Virus record (IMG/VR): IMGVR_UViG_3300042317_001089
Span: 1-45,676 of that record
Length of the DNA stretch: 45,676 bases
Source of the DNA: a virus
Direction: 5' to 3' (one strand)
A program made the position numbers and the translations under genes. Position 1 is the first letter of the stretch, and every line of letters begins with the position of its first letter. The notes under the pieces were generated by a model, which searched no databases, was not told the DNA's origin, and saw only the letters and a program-made list of their open reading frames with translations. Positions 31,327 to 38,444 of this stretch are shown here, piece after piece.

Positions 31327-33081
31327 ATGGACGCTCTCTCCCAGTGCATCGATTTTTTGGGCTCGATCTTCGAGCCCGACGACATCATCGAGTTCAGGCC
31401 GCTGCCCCCCGCGGCTGGCCGTCGGTGGTCTACGCTCACCGAGATCCCCGACATCGTTGAGTGGCTGGAAAGGCTCAACAGCGACGACCACCTTCGGGTG
31501 CACAGTTACTTCGGGGCGAACCCGAGGAAGGCGAAGGGCTCCAGCCAAGCCGAAGGCGTCGCCCTGGCCCGCTGCCTGTTTGCCGATTTCGACGGCGGCA
31601 TCGTGCTCGAAGACGCCTACGCGCGTATCAAGGCGGCCGACCTCCCGTGGCCGACGGCGATCCTTGAGAGCGGCGGCGGCGTGCACGCGTGGTGGCGGCT
31701 CTCGCAGCCGATGACGGACGCGGACGCGTGGCACGAGCGGATGAAGGCTTTGGCCGGGGCTCTCGGCTCCGATCAAAGCGTGTGCGATTGGCCGCGGATT
31801 ATGCGTTTGCCGGGCTTCGTGAATTGGAAGCACGAGCAGAGGCCGCTGGCGGTCCTCAAAGACTGCGACCCGACACGGGTCTATGACCTGAAGCGGTTCC
31901 AGCGGCAGGCCGCGCAGTCGATCGTGGTTGCGCCGAAGAGTCTAAGCGAACTCTCGCGTCGGTTCCTCGAAGAGGGCTACGTCATGACCGCCGGGCGGCG
32001 GCAGACGATGTTTTGCGTCGCCTGCGACCTCGCGGCCCGTGGGTGGAGTGTTGCCGAGGCCACGACGCTGATCATGCGCCGGATGCGGTCTGTCGGCCTC
32101 CGCCAGGACGACCTCGAAGACTGCCCGCGACAGATCGCGAACGCGTGGAAGCGACAGCGGCTCCCGGTGCTCGGCCCGGCCGAAGAGGCCCACCCGGTGC
32201 ACGACGCCGAGACCGAGACGAAAACGCCAACTCTTGTGGACGCGATCGACGCCTGGGTGCAGCAGGAAGAGACCCCGGCTCTGGCGACCGGCATCACGTC
32301 CCTCGACCGGCTCTTTGACGGCGGGCTGCCGCTGGGCCAGATGACGGCGGTGGCGGCGGCCCCCGGCGTCGGCAAGTCTGCCCTCGCGCTACAACTCGCC
32401 CTGTCGGCCCTGAAGGGTCAGGGCGACCTCGTGGCGGCGTGGTGCCTGGGCGAGATGACGCGGGCGGCACTTGCGGCCCGTGCGATCACTCTCTGGGGCG
32501 GCGAGGCCAACGGCCTCACGCTCCAGCAAATCATCAAGAAGGCAGACGGCTCGCGGCAGATCGGTGCCGACCTCGCCAACTCAATTGGCGACCGGCTCAA
32601 ACTCATCGAACCGCCGCTCATCATCGACCGCATCGAACGGGCAGTCGAAAAGGACGGCGTGAAACTTCTGATCGTGGACTACCTCCAGCTCGTGCGCAGC
32701 ACGCGGTCTTATCCCGACAAGACGACCGAGATCAATGACGTGCTGCAGAAACTCCGCGAGATCACGAACACGAAAAACCTCGCCTGCCTGCTGGTCACCA
32801 ACATTGCGAAGGGCGTCGATGCCTCGACCGAGATCGGGAACATCGGGAAGGGGTCGAACCAGATTGATTTCGACGTGGACAACTTTCTCTTCGGCGAGCG
32901 GACGCCAGAGGTCGGCGGCGAAGGCGAGGTGCTGGTGAAGTGGCACTGCAAGAAGCTGCGGCAGGGCCAGCGGAACGACGTGGAACTGTGGTTCCACGGG
33001 CAGTACCAGACGTTTGAGGAAAACGTAGCCGCCGAGTACCCGGAGTTCTCAAACGTCTCCTGGGGGGCTGGCAATGGCTGA
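31327..33081 (+). CDS. Primase-helicase fusion
   Basis: A 584-residue protein. The N-terminal ~200 residues look like a RepB/AEP-type primase: D87-F-D89 in CLFADFDGG, H120 in GGGVHAWWRL and SVCDWPRIMRLPGFVNWK. The C-terminal half is a DnaB/RecA-like helicase with Walker A APGVGKS (K350) and Walker B LLIVDYLQLV (D451). A Glu/Thr-rich linker joins them. It would unwind and prime phage DNA. Start ATG 31327; an in-frame GTG/TTG further upstream would run into the nuclease gene. It overlaps the initiator-like gene by eight bases. Confidence 0.88.
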   Translation: MDALSQCIDFLGSIFEPDDIIEFRPLPPAAGRRWSTLTEIPDIVEWLERLNSDDHLRVHSYFGANPRKAKGSSQAEGVALARCLFADFDGGIVLEDAYARIKAADLPWPTAILESGGGVHAWWRLSQPMTDADAWHERMKALAGALGSDQSVCDWPRIMRLPGFVNWKHEQRPLAVLKDCDPTRVYDLKRFQRQAAQSIVVAPKSLSELSRRFLEEGYVMTAGRRQTMFCVACDLAARGWSVAEATTLIMRRMRSVGLRQDDLEDCPRQIANAWKRQRLPVLGPAEEAHPVHDAETETKTPTLVDAIDAWVQQEETPALATGITSLDRLFDGGLPLGQMTAVAAAPGVGKSALALQLALSALKGQGDLVAAWCLGEMTRAALAARAITLWGGEANGLTLQQIIKKADGSRQIGADLANSIGDRLKLIEPPLIIDRIERAVEKDGVKLLIVDYLQLVRSTRSYPDKTTEINDVLQKLREITNTKNLACLLVTNIAKGVDASTEIGNIGKGSNQIDFDVDNFLFGERTPEVGGEGEVLVKWHCKKLRQGQRNDVELWFHGQYQTFEENVAAEYPEFSNVSWGAGNG

Positions 33082-33715
33082 GAAAAAGCGAGACCCGTCC
33101 GCGAAGGGCGAACTCCGCCGCCGTCACCGGGCTTTGATCGAGGCTGGCATTGTGGCCCGGCTGCGGAGCGAAGGGCGTCTAATGCTCTGCTACGCGCTCT
33201 ATTGGGCGAGTTTCGACAAGTGCACCGTGTCGTTCAGTTTCCGCGGCGCGGCCAAGATGCTGGGCGTACAGCCCAACGCCGCGATGCGTGGCGTTCGGCA
33301 ACTGGTCGAGGCCGGAGCCCTGTCTGAACTGCCCAGGACTGAACACTCGTCAAGGCGTCAGTACGAGATTTTCCCCACGATGGGGGCGCACACGAGCGGT
33401 GTACGGGGCGCACACGATCCGTGTACGGGGGCGCACACGAGCGGTGTACGGAGCGCACACGAGCGGTGTGCGCAGCGCACACGAGCGGTGTACGGAGCGC
33501 ACACGAGCCGTGTGCGCTTATCAAGTATCTCTCTGGGTAATTCAATAATTACCCAGAGAGAGATACAGGGTAAATCAGCCCCCTGCCGGGGCGTTTCGGA
33601 AACGCCCGGCGGGGGCAACCCCGGCACTCTGTCGGGCGAGGAGGGGGACGGCCGCGCGGCTTCCCCGGTTGCACAGGTGAACACACTCACGGAGGAGGTG
33701 CGCAGTGACGGTTGA
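33074..33715 (+). CDS. Winged-helix replication initiator-like protein, contains origin iterons
   Basis: A 213-residue protein. Residues 1 to about 103 are a basic, winged-helix-like region (LCYALYWASFDKCTVSFSFRGAAKMLGVQPNAAMRGVRQL). From residue 105 the frame passes through six DNA iterons that give imperfect protein repeats (GAHTSGVR, SAHERC, RTRAVY), showing DNA rather than protein conservation. The tail is low-complexity. This matches lambda O, where iterons lie inside the initiator gene. It probably binds its own iterons and loads the helicase encoded upstream. Start overlaps the primase-helicase end. Confidence 0.75.
   Translation: MAEKKRDPSAKGELRRRHRALIEAGIVARLRSEGRLMLCYALYWASFDKCTVSFSFRGAAKMLGVQPNAAMRGVRQLVEAGALSELPRTEHSSRRQYEIFPTMGAHTSGVRGAHDPCTGAHTSGVRSAHERCAQRTRAVYGAHTSRVRLSSISLGNSIITQREIQGKSAPCRGVSETPGGGNPGTLSGEEGDGRAASPVAQVNTLTEEVRSDG
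33386..33518 (+). repeat. Six 22-bp dyad iterons, candidate replication origin
   Basis: Units begin at 33386, 33408, 33431, 33453, 33475 and 33497 (steps 22, 23, 22, 22, 22). Each starts GCGCACACGA and ends GTGTAC or GTGTGC; units 4 and 6 carry full 8-bp arms GCGCACAC and GTGTGCGC around five bases. As 22 is not a multiple of three, the coding frame changes from unit to unit. An AT-richer region with a strong stem follows. The layout is that of iteron origins. Confidence 0.85.
33528..33561 (+). repeat. 15-bp perfect inverted repeat next to the iterons
   Basis: TCTCTCTGGGTAATT (33528-33542), loop CAAT, AATTACCCAGAGAGA (33547-33561). It is a perfect 15-bp stem, 10 bases after the last iteron, in a region clearly richer in A/T than the rest. 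It could be the melting or primer-start part of the origin, an operator, or an RNA hairpin inside the gene. No T-run follows. Confidence 0.8.
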
Positions 33716-33941
33716 TGCGGAACACAAGATCACGGACAGGCAGCGGGAGGTCTTTGACTTCATCCGCGACGAGTACCAGGGCCGAGGCTACGGGCTGACC
33801 GTCCGCGAGATCGCGGCCCGCTTCGGCTGGACGAGCCCCAACGCGGCGGCGATTCACCTCAAGCGTCTCAAGACCTACGGGCTGGTGACCTGGGAGCCGA
33901 ACGCCTCGCGCACGATCCGCCCAACGGAGGCCGCGCTATGA
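33705..33941 (+). CDS. LexA N-terminal-type HTH protein
   Basis: A 78-residue protein from GTG 33705 with GGAGGAGG at 33691-33698. It matches the LexA DNA-binding domain: ITDRQREVFDFIRDEYQGRGYGLTVREIAARFGWTSPNAAAIHLKRLKTYGLV. No self-cleaving peptidase part follows, so it cannot be cut in the SOS way by itself. It may block host LexA sites or be a phage repressor. A winged helix (WEPNASRTIRP) ends it. Confidence 0.82.
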   Translation: MTVDAEHKITDRQREVFDFIRDEYQGRGYGLTVREIAARFGWTSPNAAAIHLKRLKTYGLVTWEPNASRTIRPTEAAL

Positions 33942-34129
33942 CCATGCACCGCCCGGTTGACGTGAACGAGATCATCGACCTTTGCGACCGGCACGCCTTG
34001 GACGAGCGTACATCGCTCGATACGGCTCTGGTTTTGCGCATGGCGGCTTTGCGGCTGGAGACCTACCGAGACCGCATCGGAGTGCTCGCGGCCGCCATAG
34101 AGCGAATGGAGGCCCACAGTGACCATTGA
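33938..34129 (+). CDS. Small hypothetical helical protein
   Basis: A 63-residue protein overlapping the LexA-like stop (ATGA). It is mostly helical (DVNEIIDLCDRHALDERTS, ALVLRMAALRLETYRDRIGVLAAAIERMEA). No family. Probably co-expressed with the HTH gene before it. Confidence 0.55.
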   Translation: MTMHRPVDVNEIIDLCDRHALDERTSLDTALVLRMAALRLETYRDRIGVLAAAIERMEAHSDH

Positions 34130-34334
34130 GGCTTGGGTGTGTGTCTCGCTCGGTGCAATTCTCCACGCGGCGACGTTCGCCGTGGGGGTGATGGTTGGGA
34201 TTTCCCTCTCTCGAAAGGACTTGAGAAATGACAGCGATAGCCGAACGAAAGCGACGGAGTTCGCCTACTGGCATGGTGTTGAACGTCGCGACGCTGCGGA
34301 AGGCGTTGGCCACGGTCAAAGACGCCGTCCCTAA
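34119..34334 (+). CDS. Possible small membrane protein overlapping the clamp gene
   Basis: A 71-residue frame from GTG 34119. Residues 5-28 (AWVCVSLGAILHAATFAVGV) make one good membrane helix, with a basic end. The second half overlaps the first 107 bases of the sliding clamp gene in another frame, which lowers confidence. If real it is a single-pass protein of unknown role; otherwise the bases before 34228 form a short leader. Confidence 0.4.
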   Translation: MTIEAWVCVSLGAILHAATFAVGVMVGISLSRKDLRNDSDSRTKATEFAYWHGVERRDAAEGVGHGQRRRP

Positions 34335-35349
34335 GAGGTCGCCGCGGGCGATCCTGCAAAGCGTGCGGCTGGCCGACGGCCTGCTCACCGCCTCGGACGG
34401 CGAACTGCGGATCGACGCGGACCTCCCCGGGTTCGACGGCCCGGCCCTGCTCCTGCCGTTCAACCGGCTGGACGCGATCTTGAAGGCGATCACGTGCGAG
34501 GAGCTGCAGATCACCAGCAGCGGCAACTCGTGCAAGATCGCCACGCAGACGGGCACCTGGGTGCTGCCGACGGAAGACGCCGCGGAGTACCCGGCGGGCG
34601 AGATGCCGGATGCCCCGTCGATCACCCGGCTGCCGACGGACCAGTTCCGCCGCGCGGTCAACGGCGTCGTGTACGCCCACGATGACGAGAGCACGCGGTT
34701 TGCCCTGTCGGCCGTGCAGATCGAGGTGAACGACGGCGTCGTGCACTTCGTCGCGACGGACGGCCGCCGCATTTCGATTGTCGAGATGGAGCACGACCTC
34801 GCGGTCGATGACTCCGAGACGCTGGTGCCAGCCCGGGCGCTGCACATCCTAGCGAAGATCGTGAGCGGCTCCGGCGAGGAGGCCGTGCAGATCGACGCCA
34901 ACGCGTCTGAACTGGTTGCGACCACCCCCGGGATCCGCGTGGCGGCCCGGCTGATCGAAGGGCGGTTCCCGCGTTGGCGTGACGCGGTGCCGTCGCATGA
35001 CACGGAGCCGACGACGGTGCTCATCAGCGAGTTGATGGCGGCGACCACGGCCGCGGCCATCTGCACGAGCGAGTCCAGCCGCGGCGTGGATTTCACGTTC
35101 GCCTCCGACGGCCTCCGACTGCACGGGCAGTCGAGCGGCGTTGGCGAGTCGAGCGTCACGTGCCCGATCGTGGAGTTCGGCCACGAGTGCACGGTCAAGC
35201 TCGACCCGGGATTCGTGCTTGAGTTTCTCGAAGGCTTGCCCGCCGACGGCGAGCCCACGGTCAGCATCCAAGCAAAGGGCGCTGGCGATTCGGTTGTGTT
35301 TCGTTCCGAAGACTTCACAGGAGTAATCGCCCCGCTGGCGAATGACTAA
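34228..35349 (+). CDS. dnaN: DNA polymerase sliding clamp (beta subunit-like)
   Basis: A 373-residue protein of bacterial DnaN length with its three-domain pattern: VLNVATLRKALATVKDAVPKR, RFALSAVQIEVNDGVVHFVATDGRRI at the domain 2 start, RLIEGRFPRW and the last domain ending EDFTGVIAPLAND. It encircles DNA and tethers polymerases. Carrying a clamp without a clear polymerase gene in the window suggests it replaces or competes with the host clamp. Start ATG 34228 has AAAGGA at 34215-34220. Confidence 0.9.
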   Translation: MTAIAERKRRSSPTGMVLNVATLRKALATVKDAVPKRSPRAILQSVRLADGLLTASDGELRIDADLPGFDGPALLLPFNRLDAILKAITCEELQITSSGNSCKIATQTGTWVLPTEDAAEYPAGEMPDAPSITRLPTDQFRRAVNGVVYAHDDESTRFALSAVQIEVNDGVVHFVATDGRRISIVEMEHDLAVDDSETLVPARALHILAKIVSGSGEEAVQIDANASELVATTPGIRVAARLIEGRFPRWRDAVPSHDTEPTTVLISELMAATTAAAICTSESSRGVDFTFASDGLRLHGQSSGVGESSVTCPIVEFGHECTVKLDPGFVLEFLEGLPADGEPTVSIQAKGAGDSVVFRSEDFTGVIAPLAND

Positions 35350-35591
35350 TGACGTGCCCTGACGTGCCAAAGTTGTTTCGGCTGTGGTCTGACGGTGTGA
35401 CGATGGATGAAATCGCCGTGCACTTCGGCGCGTCGCGAACCGTGATCCGTGCGTGGCGGCAGCGATACAAGCTGCCGCCACGGCGGTCGCGGTTCGCACG
35501 CGTGGAGGTCGATCCCACTCCAGACGAGATTGAGCAACGCAAGTTAGAAGTCCGCGAACGGCACCTCGCCGCGATGCGGGCGTTGCGTTGA
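35349..35591 (+). CDS. Small HTH DNA-binding protein
   Basis: An 80-residue protein in TAATG overlap with the clamp. The HTH is LWSDGVTMDEIAVHFGASRT, followed by VIRAWRQRYKLPPRR and a DPTPDEIEQRKLEVRERH helix. This is a common small-phage HTH type; a relative may be the gene at 40677 (also LPPR then a PTPEEIAA helix). It may regulate late or accessory genes. Confidence 0.72.
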   Translation: MTCPDVPKLFRLWSDGVTMDEIAVHFGASRTVIRAWRQRYKLPPRRSRFARVEVDPTPDEIEQRKLEVRERHLAAMRALR

Positions 35592-35623
35592 TCGCTTGAC
35601 GGACTTGCGAACATCCCGCCACG

Positions 35624-35648
35624 GCCGCCAGCGGATCGGCGGCGTTTT
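35624..35648 (+). terminator. Weak terminator-like hairpin after the early block
   Basis: GCCGCC (35624-35629) and GGCGGC (35638-35643) around an eight-base loop, then GTTTT (35644-35648). It is short but in the right place, between the early block and the exported-protein gene. Just upstream GCTTGACGGACTTGCGAA (35594-35611) resembles promoter copy D but lacks a clear -10. Confidence 0.45.
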
Positions 35649-35666
35649 CACTAAGGAGAGTGACCT

Positions 35667-35972
35667 ATGCGTTTTGTCCTGACGATGCTTCTCGCGCTTT
35701 GTGCCTCGGCCGTTGTGGCCGACACGAACGTCTACGCTCGCCGCGTGTTCATCTCGTCGGCCCAGGAGGATGCGGAGGAGATGGCCCGCACCGGGATCAT
35801 GCGGCACTGCGGCCGGAACGGCGGTCGAAGGGAGGGGATCGGGTTCTCAACGTCGAGCCCCAGTTCGGCCTTAAAGTCGTGTTGTTACTACGGCCGCTAC
35901 CGCATCGTGGAGCAGGCCGTCGTCTGGTCGCCCGCGCGTCGCGGATGGTTCGCGGTCATCCGCTACGAGTGA
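35667..35972 (+). CDS. Small exported protein
   Basis: A 101-residue protein with a classic signal peptide (MRFVLTMLLALCASAVVADT; cut expected after about residue 18-19). The ~82-residue mature part has a Cys at HCG and a CC pair in ALKSCCYYGRYRI and ends in a beta strand (GWFAVIRYE). AAGGAG at 35653-35658 precedes ATG 35667. It would be sent to the periplasm or outside. No family recognised. First gene of the accessory block. Confidence 0.65.
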   Translation: MRFVLTMLLALCASAVVADTNVYARRVFISSAQEDAEEMARTGIMRHCGRNGGRREGIGFSTSSPSSALKSCCYYGRYRIVEQAVVWSPARRGWFAVIRYE

Positions 35973-36036
35973 GCGGAGCGTCGCGCCGGGCGGTGTGTGA
36001 TCACGGCACCGCCCGGCGATTGACGCGACAGCCAAG

Positions 36037-36450
36037 ATGCTGCCCATGTTCATCGCGACCGAATCACCGCTGACGCTGGAGCCGGAGGACGCCGAATTCA
36101 TGGCGAAGCACCTCTGTCGCGTCGGCAGCGAGATGCAGCAGGAGTTTGTCCGCTGCGAGTCCGAGACGCCGATGGTTGTGATCTACGGCCCCGAGCCGCT
36201 CGGCTGGGTGGCGACGCACATCTGGCGGAGCCTGCAGACAATCGAGGGCTTCGTGGATCCGCTCCACCGTCGCCGAGGCTTTGCCCGCATTGGGGCGCTG
36301 GTGCTCATCGCCAACGGCTACCTCGACGTGACGAAAGCGGTTGCCGTGTTTTCGCCGGAGTGTGTGGTGCTGGCCCGGTCGTTGGGCTTCACCGACATCC
36401 GACAGTTTCGCCGTAATCGCTACGGCGATTGGGAGCCTGCGCCCGACTGA
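36037..36450 (+). CDS. GNAT-type N-acetyltransferase
   Basis: A 137-residue protein with GNAT features: a GWVATHIW strand, then VDPLHRRRGFARIGALVL, the acetyl-CoA pyrophosphate loop (RRRGFA, residues 78-83), and VAVFSPECVVLARSLGFTDI near the end. It moves an acetyl group to an amine; target unknown. It may modify a host protein or an aminated base or sugar. It stands 64 bases after the exported protein gene; that short gap has no clear feature. Confidence 0.72.
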   Translation: MLPMFIATESPLTLEPEDAEFMAKHLCRVGSEMQQEFVRCESETPMVVIYGPEPLGWVATHIWRSLQTIEGFVDPLHRRRGFARIGALVLIANGYLDVTKAVAVFSPECVVLARSLGFTDIRQFRRNRYGDWEPAPD

Positions 36451-36491
36451 AATCCTGCAAGAGTCGCGGCTGCCGGTGGCAGGATGCGTTT

Positions 36492-37274
36492 ATGCGTTGG
36501 GGCTTTATCCTGTTTTTGTGCTTGGCGTCGTCGGTGCTTGCGGGCACCACCGACGACGCTATCCCCGACGCCCGCTATCTCGATTACGCGACGGGCTTCG
36601 CGCCGTACACGTTGCGGCTCGTGGCCCGCGACCCGAGCGGACGGCTGATGACGGCCTCGGCGGTCGCGATCGCTCCGCACTACGCGCTGACGGCCGCCCA
36701 CGTCGCCGCCGACATCGCCTCGTGCACGCTGGCCAGCGGCAACAAGACCGTGCCGGTCCGTCAGGTCTGGGTGCACGGCGAGTGGCAAGACACCAACCTG
36801 GGCGTGGCCGACATCGCGATCCTGCGGACAGGCGAGGCGTTCGGCCTAGGCTTCTACCCGCCGCTGTGCGATGGTGGCGAAGAGGTCGGCGAGGTCGTCA
36901 GCATCGCGGGCTGGGGCATCACGGGGCGGCTCTCGACGGGCCACACGCACACCGACGGCCGCCTACGGGCGGGCACGAACACGATCGAGCGATTCGAGCG
37001 GGCGGTGATCGTCTGCCTCGCGAAGCCCGGGTCGTCGCCCCTCGAATACTGCATCGCCCCAGGCTGCAGCGGCGGGCCGCTGTTTCTGAGCGGGCGACTC
37101 GCGGGCATCAACTCGTTCACGTCGCGAGACGCTGGCACGGGCAAACTCCGCAGCGGCACCGGCGAGGAGAGCGGGCACACGCGGGTGAGTCTGTACCGCG
37201 AGTGGATCCTGTCCATCGTGGGCGCGGAACTTGACGCCACTTCTACCGTGGCGGCATGGAACAAGACGCAATAG
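36492..37274 (+). CDS. Exported trypsin-like serine protease
   Basis: A 260-residue protein starting at ATG 36492 with AGGA at 36480-36483. It has a signal peptide (MRWGFILFLCLASSVLAG). The chymotrypsin-type triad is H70 (LTAAH), D107 (ADIAIL) and S193 in GCSGGP, where Cys replaces the usual Asp before Ser; VSIAGWG is also typical. It should act outside the cytoplasm. Unlike the prohead protease it is not an assembly gene and looks like a cargo gene altering the host surface or competing phages. Its end overlaps the next small gene. Confidence 0.82.
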   Translation: MRWGFILFLCLASSVLAGTTDDAIPDARYLDYATGFAPYTLRLVARDPSGRLMTASAVAIAPHYALTAAHVAADIASCTLASGNKTVPVRQVWVHGEWQDTNLGVADIAILRTGEAFGLGFYPPLCDGGEEVGEVVSIAGWGITGRLSTGHTHTDGRLRAGTNTIERFERAVIVCLAKPGSSPLEYCIAPGCSGGPLFLSGRLAGINSFTSRDAGTGKLRSGTGEESGHTRVSLYREWILSIVGAELDATSTVAAWNKTQ

Positions 37275-37420
37275 CCACCGTGCTCGCGCAAGTGCTCTTG
37301 GCGATCCGCAATCGCTTGGAGCACGGCAACCCGTCGGCGATCGTGCGGCACGAGCTGGAGACGATCCTGCGTGTCGCGCACGACGAGGCAAGCCTTCAAG
37401 GCGTGGAGTTGCCGCAGTGA
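37256..37420 (+). CDS. Small helical protein upstream of rusA
   Basis: A 54-residue protein from ATG 37256, overlapping the protease end by 19 bases and ending GTGA with the rusA start. It is all helical (AIATVLAQVLLAIRNRLEH, then IVRHELETILRVAHDEAS). No family. Coupling to rusA suggests joint expression. Confidence 0.55.
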   Translation: MEQDAIATVLAQVLLAIRNRLEHGNPSAIVRHELETILRVAHDEASLQGVELPQ

Positions 37421-37815
37421 AGGCCGTGACGTTCGCCGTGCCGGGCAATCCCGTTCCGCAGCCCCGCGTTCGCGTCTCAACGCGTGGCGGATTCGCCCGG
37501 GCCTACGTCCCGAAGCAGCACCCCGTGCACGCCTACCGCGAACAACTCGCCGCCGCAGCGGGCGGGGCCGGGCTCGAAGCAATCGACCACCCGATTGAGG
37601 TCATCATCGACGCCGTGTTCGCCCGGCCGAAGTCGCACATGAACAAAGGCGGCGTGAAGCCCAGCGCGCCGCTGCTGCCCAGGCCCGACGCCGACAACAT
37701 CGGAAAAGCCGTTTTGGATTCGTTGGGCGAGTTCTTTGACGACACGCTGGTGCGTCGGCTGGTGGTCGAGAAGAGCTACAGCACGGAGGGCCGCACGACG
37801 GTGCGGATTCAGTAG
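37417..37815 (+). CDS. rusA: RusA-like Holliday junction resolvase
   Basis: A 132-residue RusA-family protein from GTG 37417. It has the AVPGNPVPQPRVRV N terminus, a basic PKSHMNKGGVKPS loop, and the signature RPDADNIGKAVLDSLGEFF with metal-binding aspartates D91, D93 and D101, then DDT and VEKSY. It cuts four-way junctions made during recombination and replication, clearing branches before packaging. It ends TAGTG with the methyltransferase gene. Confidence 0.9.
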   Translation: MKAVTFAVPGNPVPQPRVRVSTRGGFARAYVPKQHPVHAYREQLAAAAGGAGLEAIDHPIEVIIDAVFARPKSHMNKGGVKPSAPLLPRPDADNIGKAVLDSLGEFFDDTLVRRLVVEKSYSTEGRTTVRIQ

Positions 37816-38444
37816 TGCCTGCTGAAATCACAGTAGCCGACAAGTTCGGCCAAGCCATCCTGCAGACGATCCGTTCCTACGGCTTCGAGACCGTCTTGGA
37901 GATCGGCAGCTTCGACGGCCTGGGCTCAACGCAAGTGTTCATCGAGGCACTGCGGCACGCGGGCGATCCGCACATGGTCTGCCTGGAAACAGACCCGACG
38001 CGATACCGGCACTTGCTCATGCACACGGCGGGCCACCCGTGGGTCAAGTGCCTTTGCCAGCCGAGCATCTCTCGCGACTCGCTCACGGTGCACGACTTCA
38101 ACCGCGACGTGTGGGAGTCGCCGTACAACCGGCTCTTCTACCCTCGCGAGCTTGTCGAGTCGTGGTGGATCGACACGCAGGCGTACTACGCGCAGGGGCG
38201 GCCGGGCTATCTGGAGACGACAGCGGACACGTTCGACGTGATCCTTGTCGATGGCGACGAGTTCAGCGGATACGACGACTACCGGCTCGCGAAGTCACGC
38301 TGCCGGTGCCTGATGCTTGACGACGTGTTCCATGCTTACAAGTGCAACCGGGCACACGCGGAACTGGCCACCGATCCCGAGTGGCGGCTTGAGTGGTCAA
38401 GTGCTGCCGTTCGCAACGGAGCGGCAATTTGGATTCGCAAATGA
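37815..38444 (+). CDS. Class I SAM-dependent methyltransferase-like protein
   Basis: A 209-residue protein from GTG 37815. Motif I is VLEIGSFDGLGST (residues 27-39), followed by VCLETDPTRY with the ribose-binding acid, and FDVILVDGDEFSGYDDYRL then LMLDDVFHAYK, as in Methyltransf_24-type enzymes that act on sugars or small molecules. It heads a four-gene run with glycosyltransferase-like proteins, so a methylated sugar is a reasonable guess. ATGA overlap with the next gene. Confidence 0.7.
   Translation: MPAEITVADKFGQAILQTIRSYGFETVLEIGSFDGLGSTQVFIEALRHAGDPHMVCLETDPTRYRHLLMHTAGHPWVKCLCQPSISRDSLTVHDFNRDVWESPYNRLFYPRELVESWWIDTQAYYAQGRPGYLETTADTFDVILVDGDEFSGYDDYRLAKSRCRCLMLDDVFHAYKCNRAHAELATDPEWRLEWSSAAVRNGAAIWIRK

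Noticed and set aside
33386-33518. Regular repeats that could be read as a CRISPR array
   Set aside because: Units are contiguous with no spacers between them, 22 bp in step, dyad symmetric and inside a gene, so iterons explain them better.
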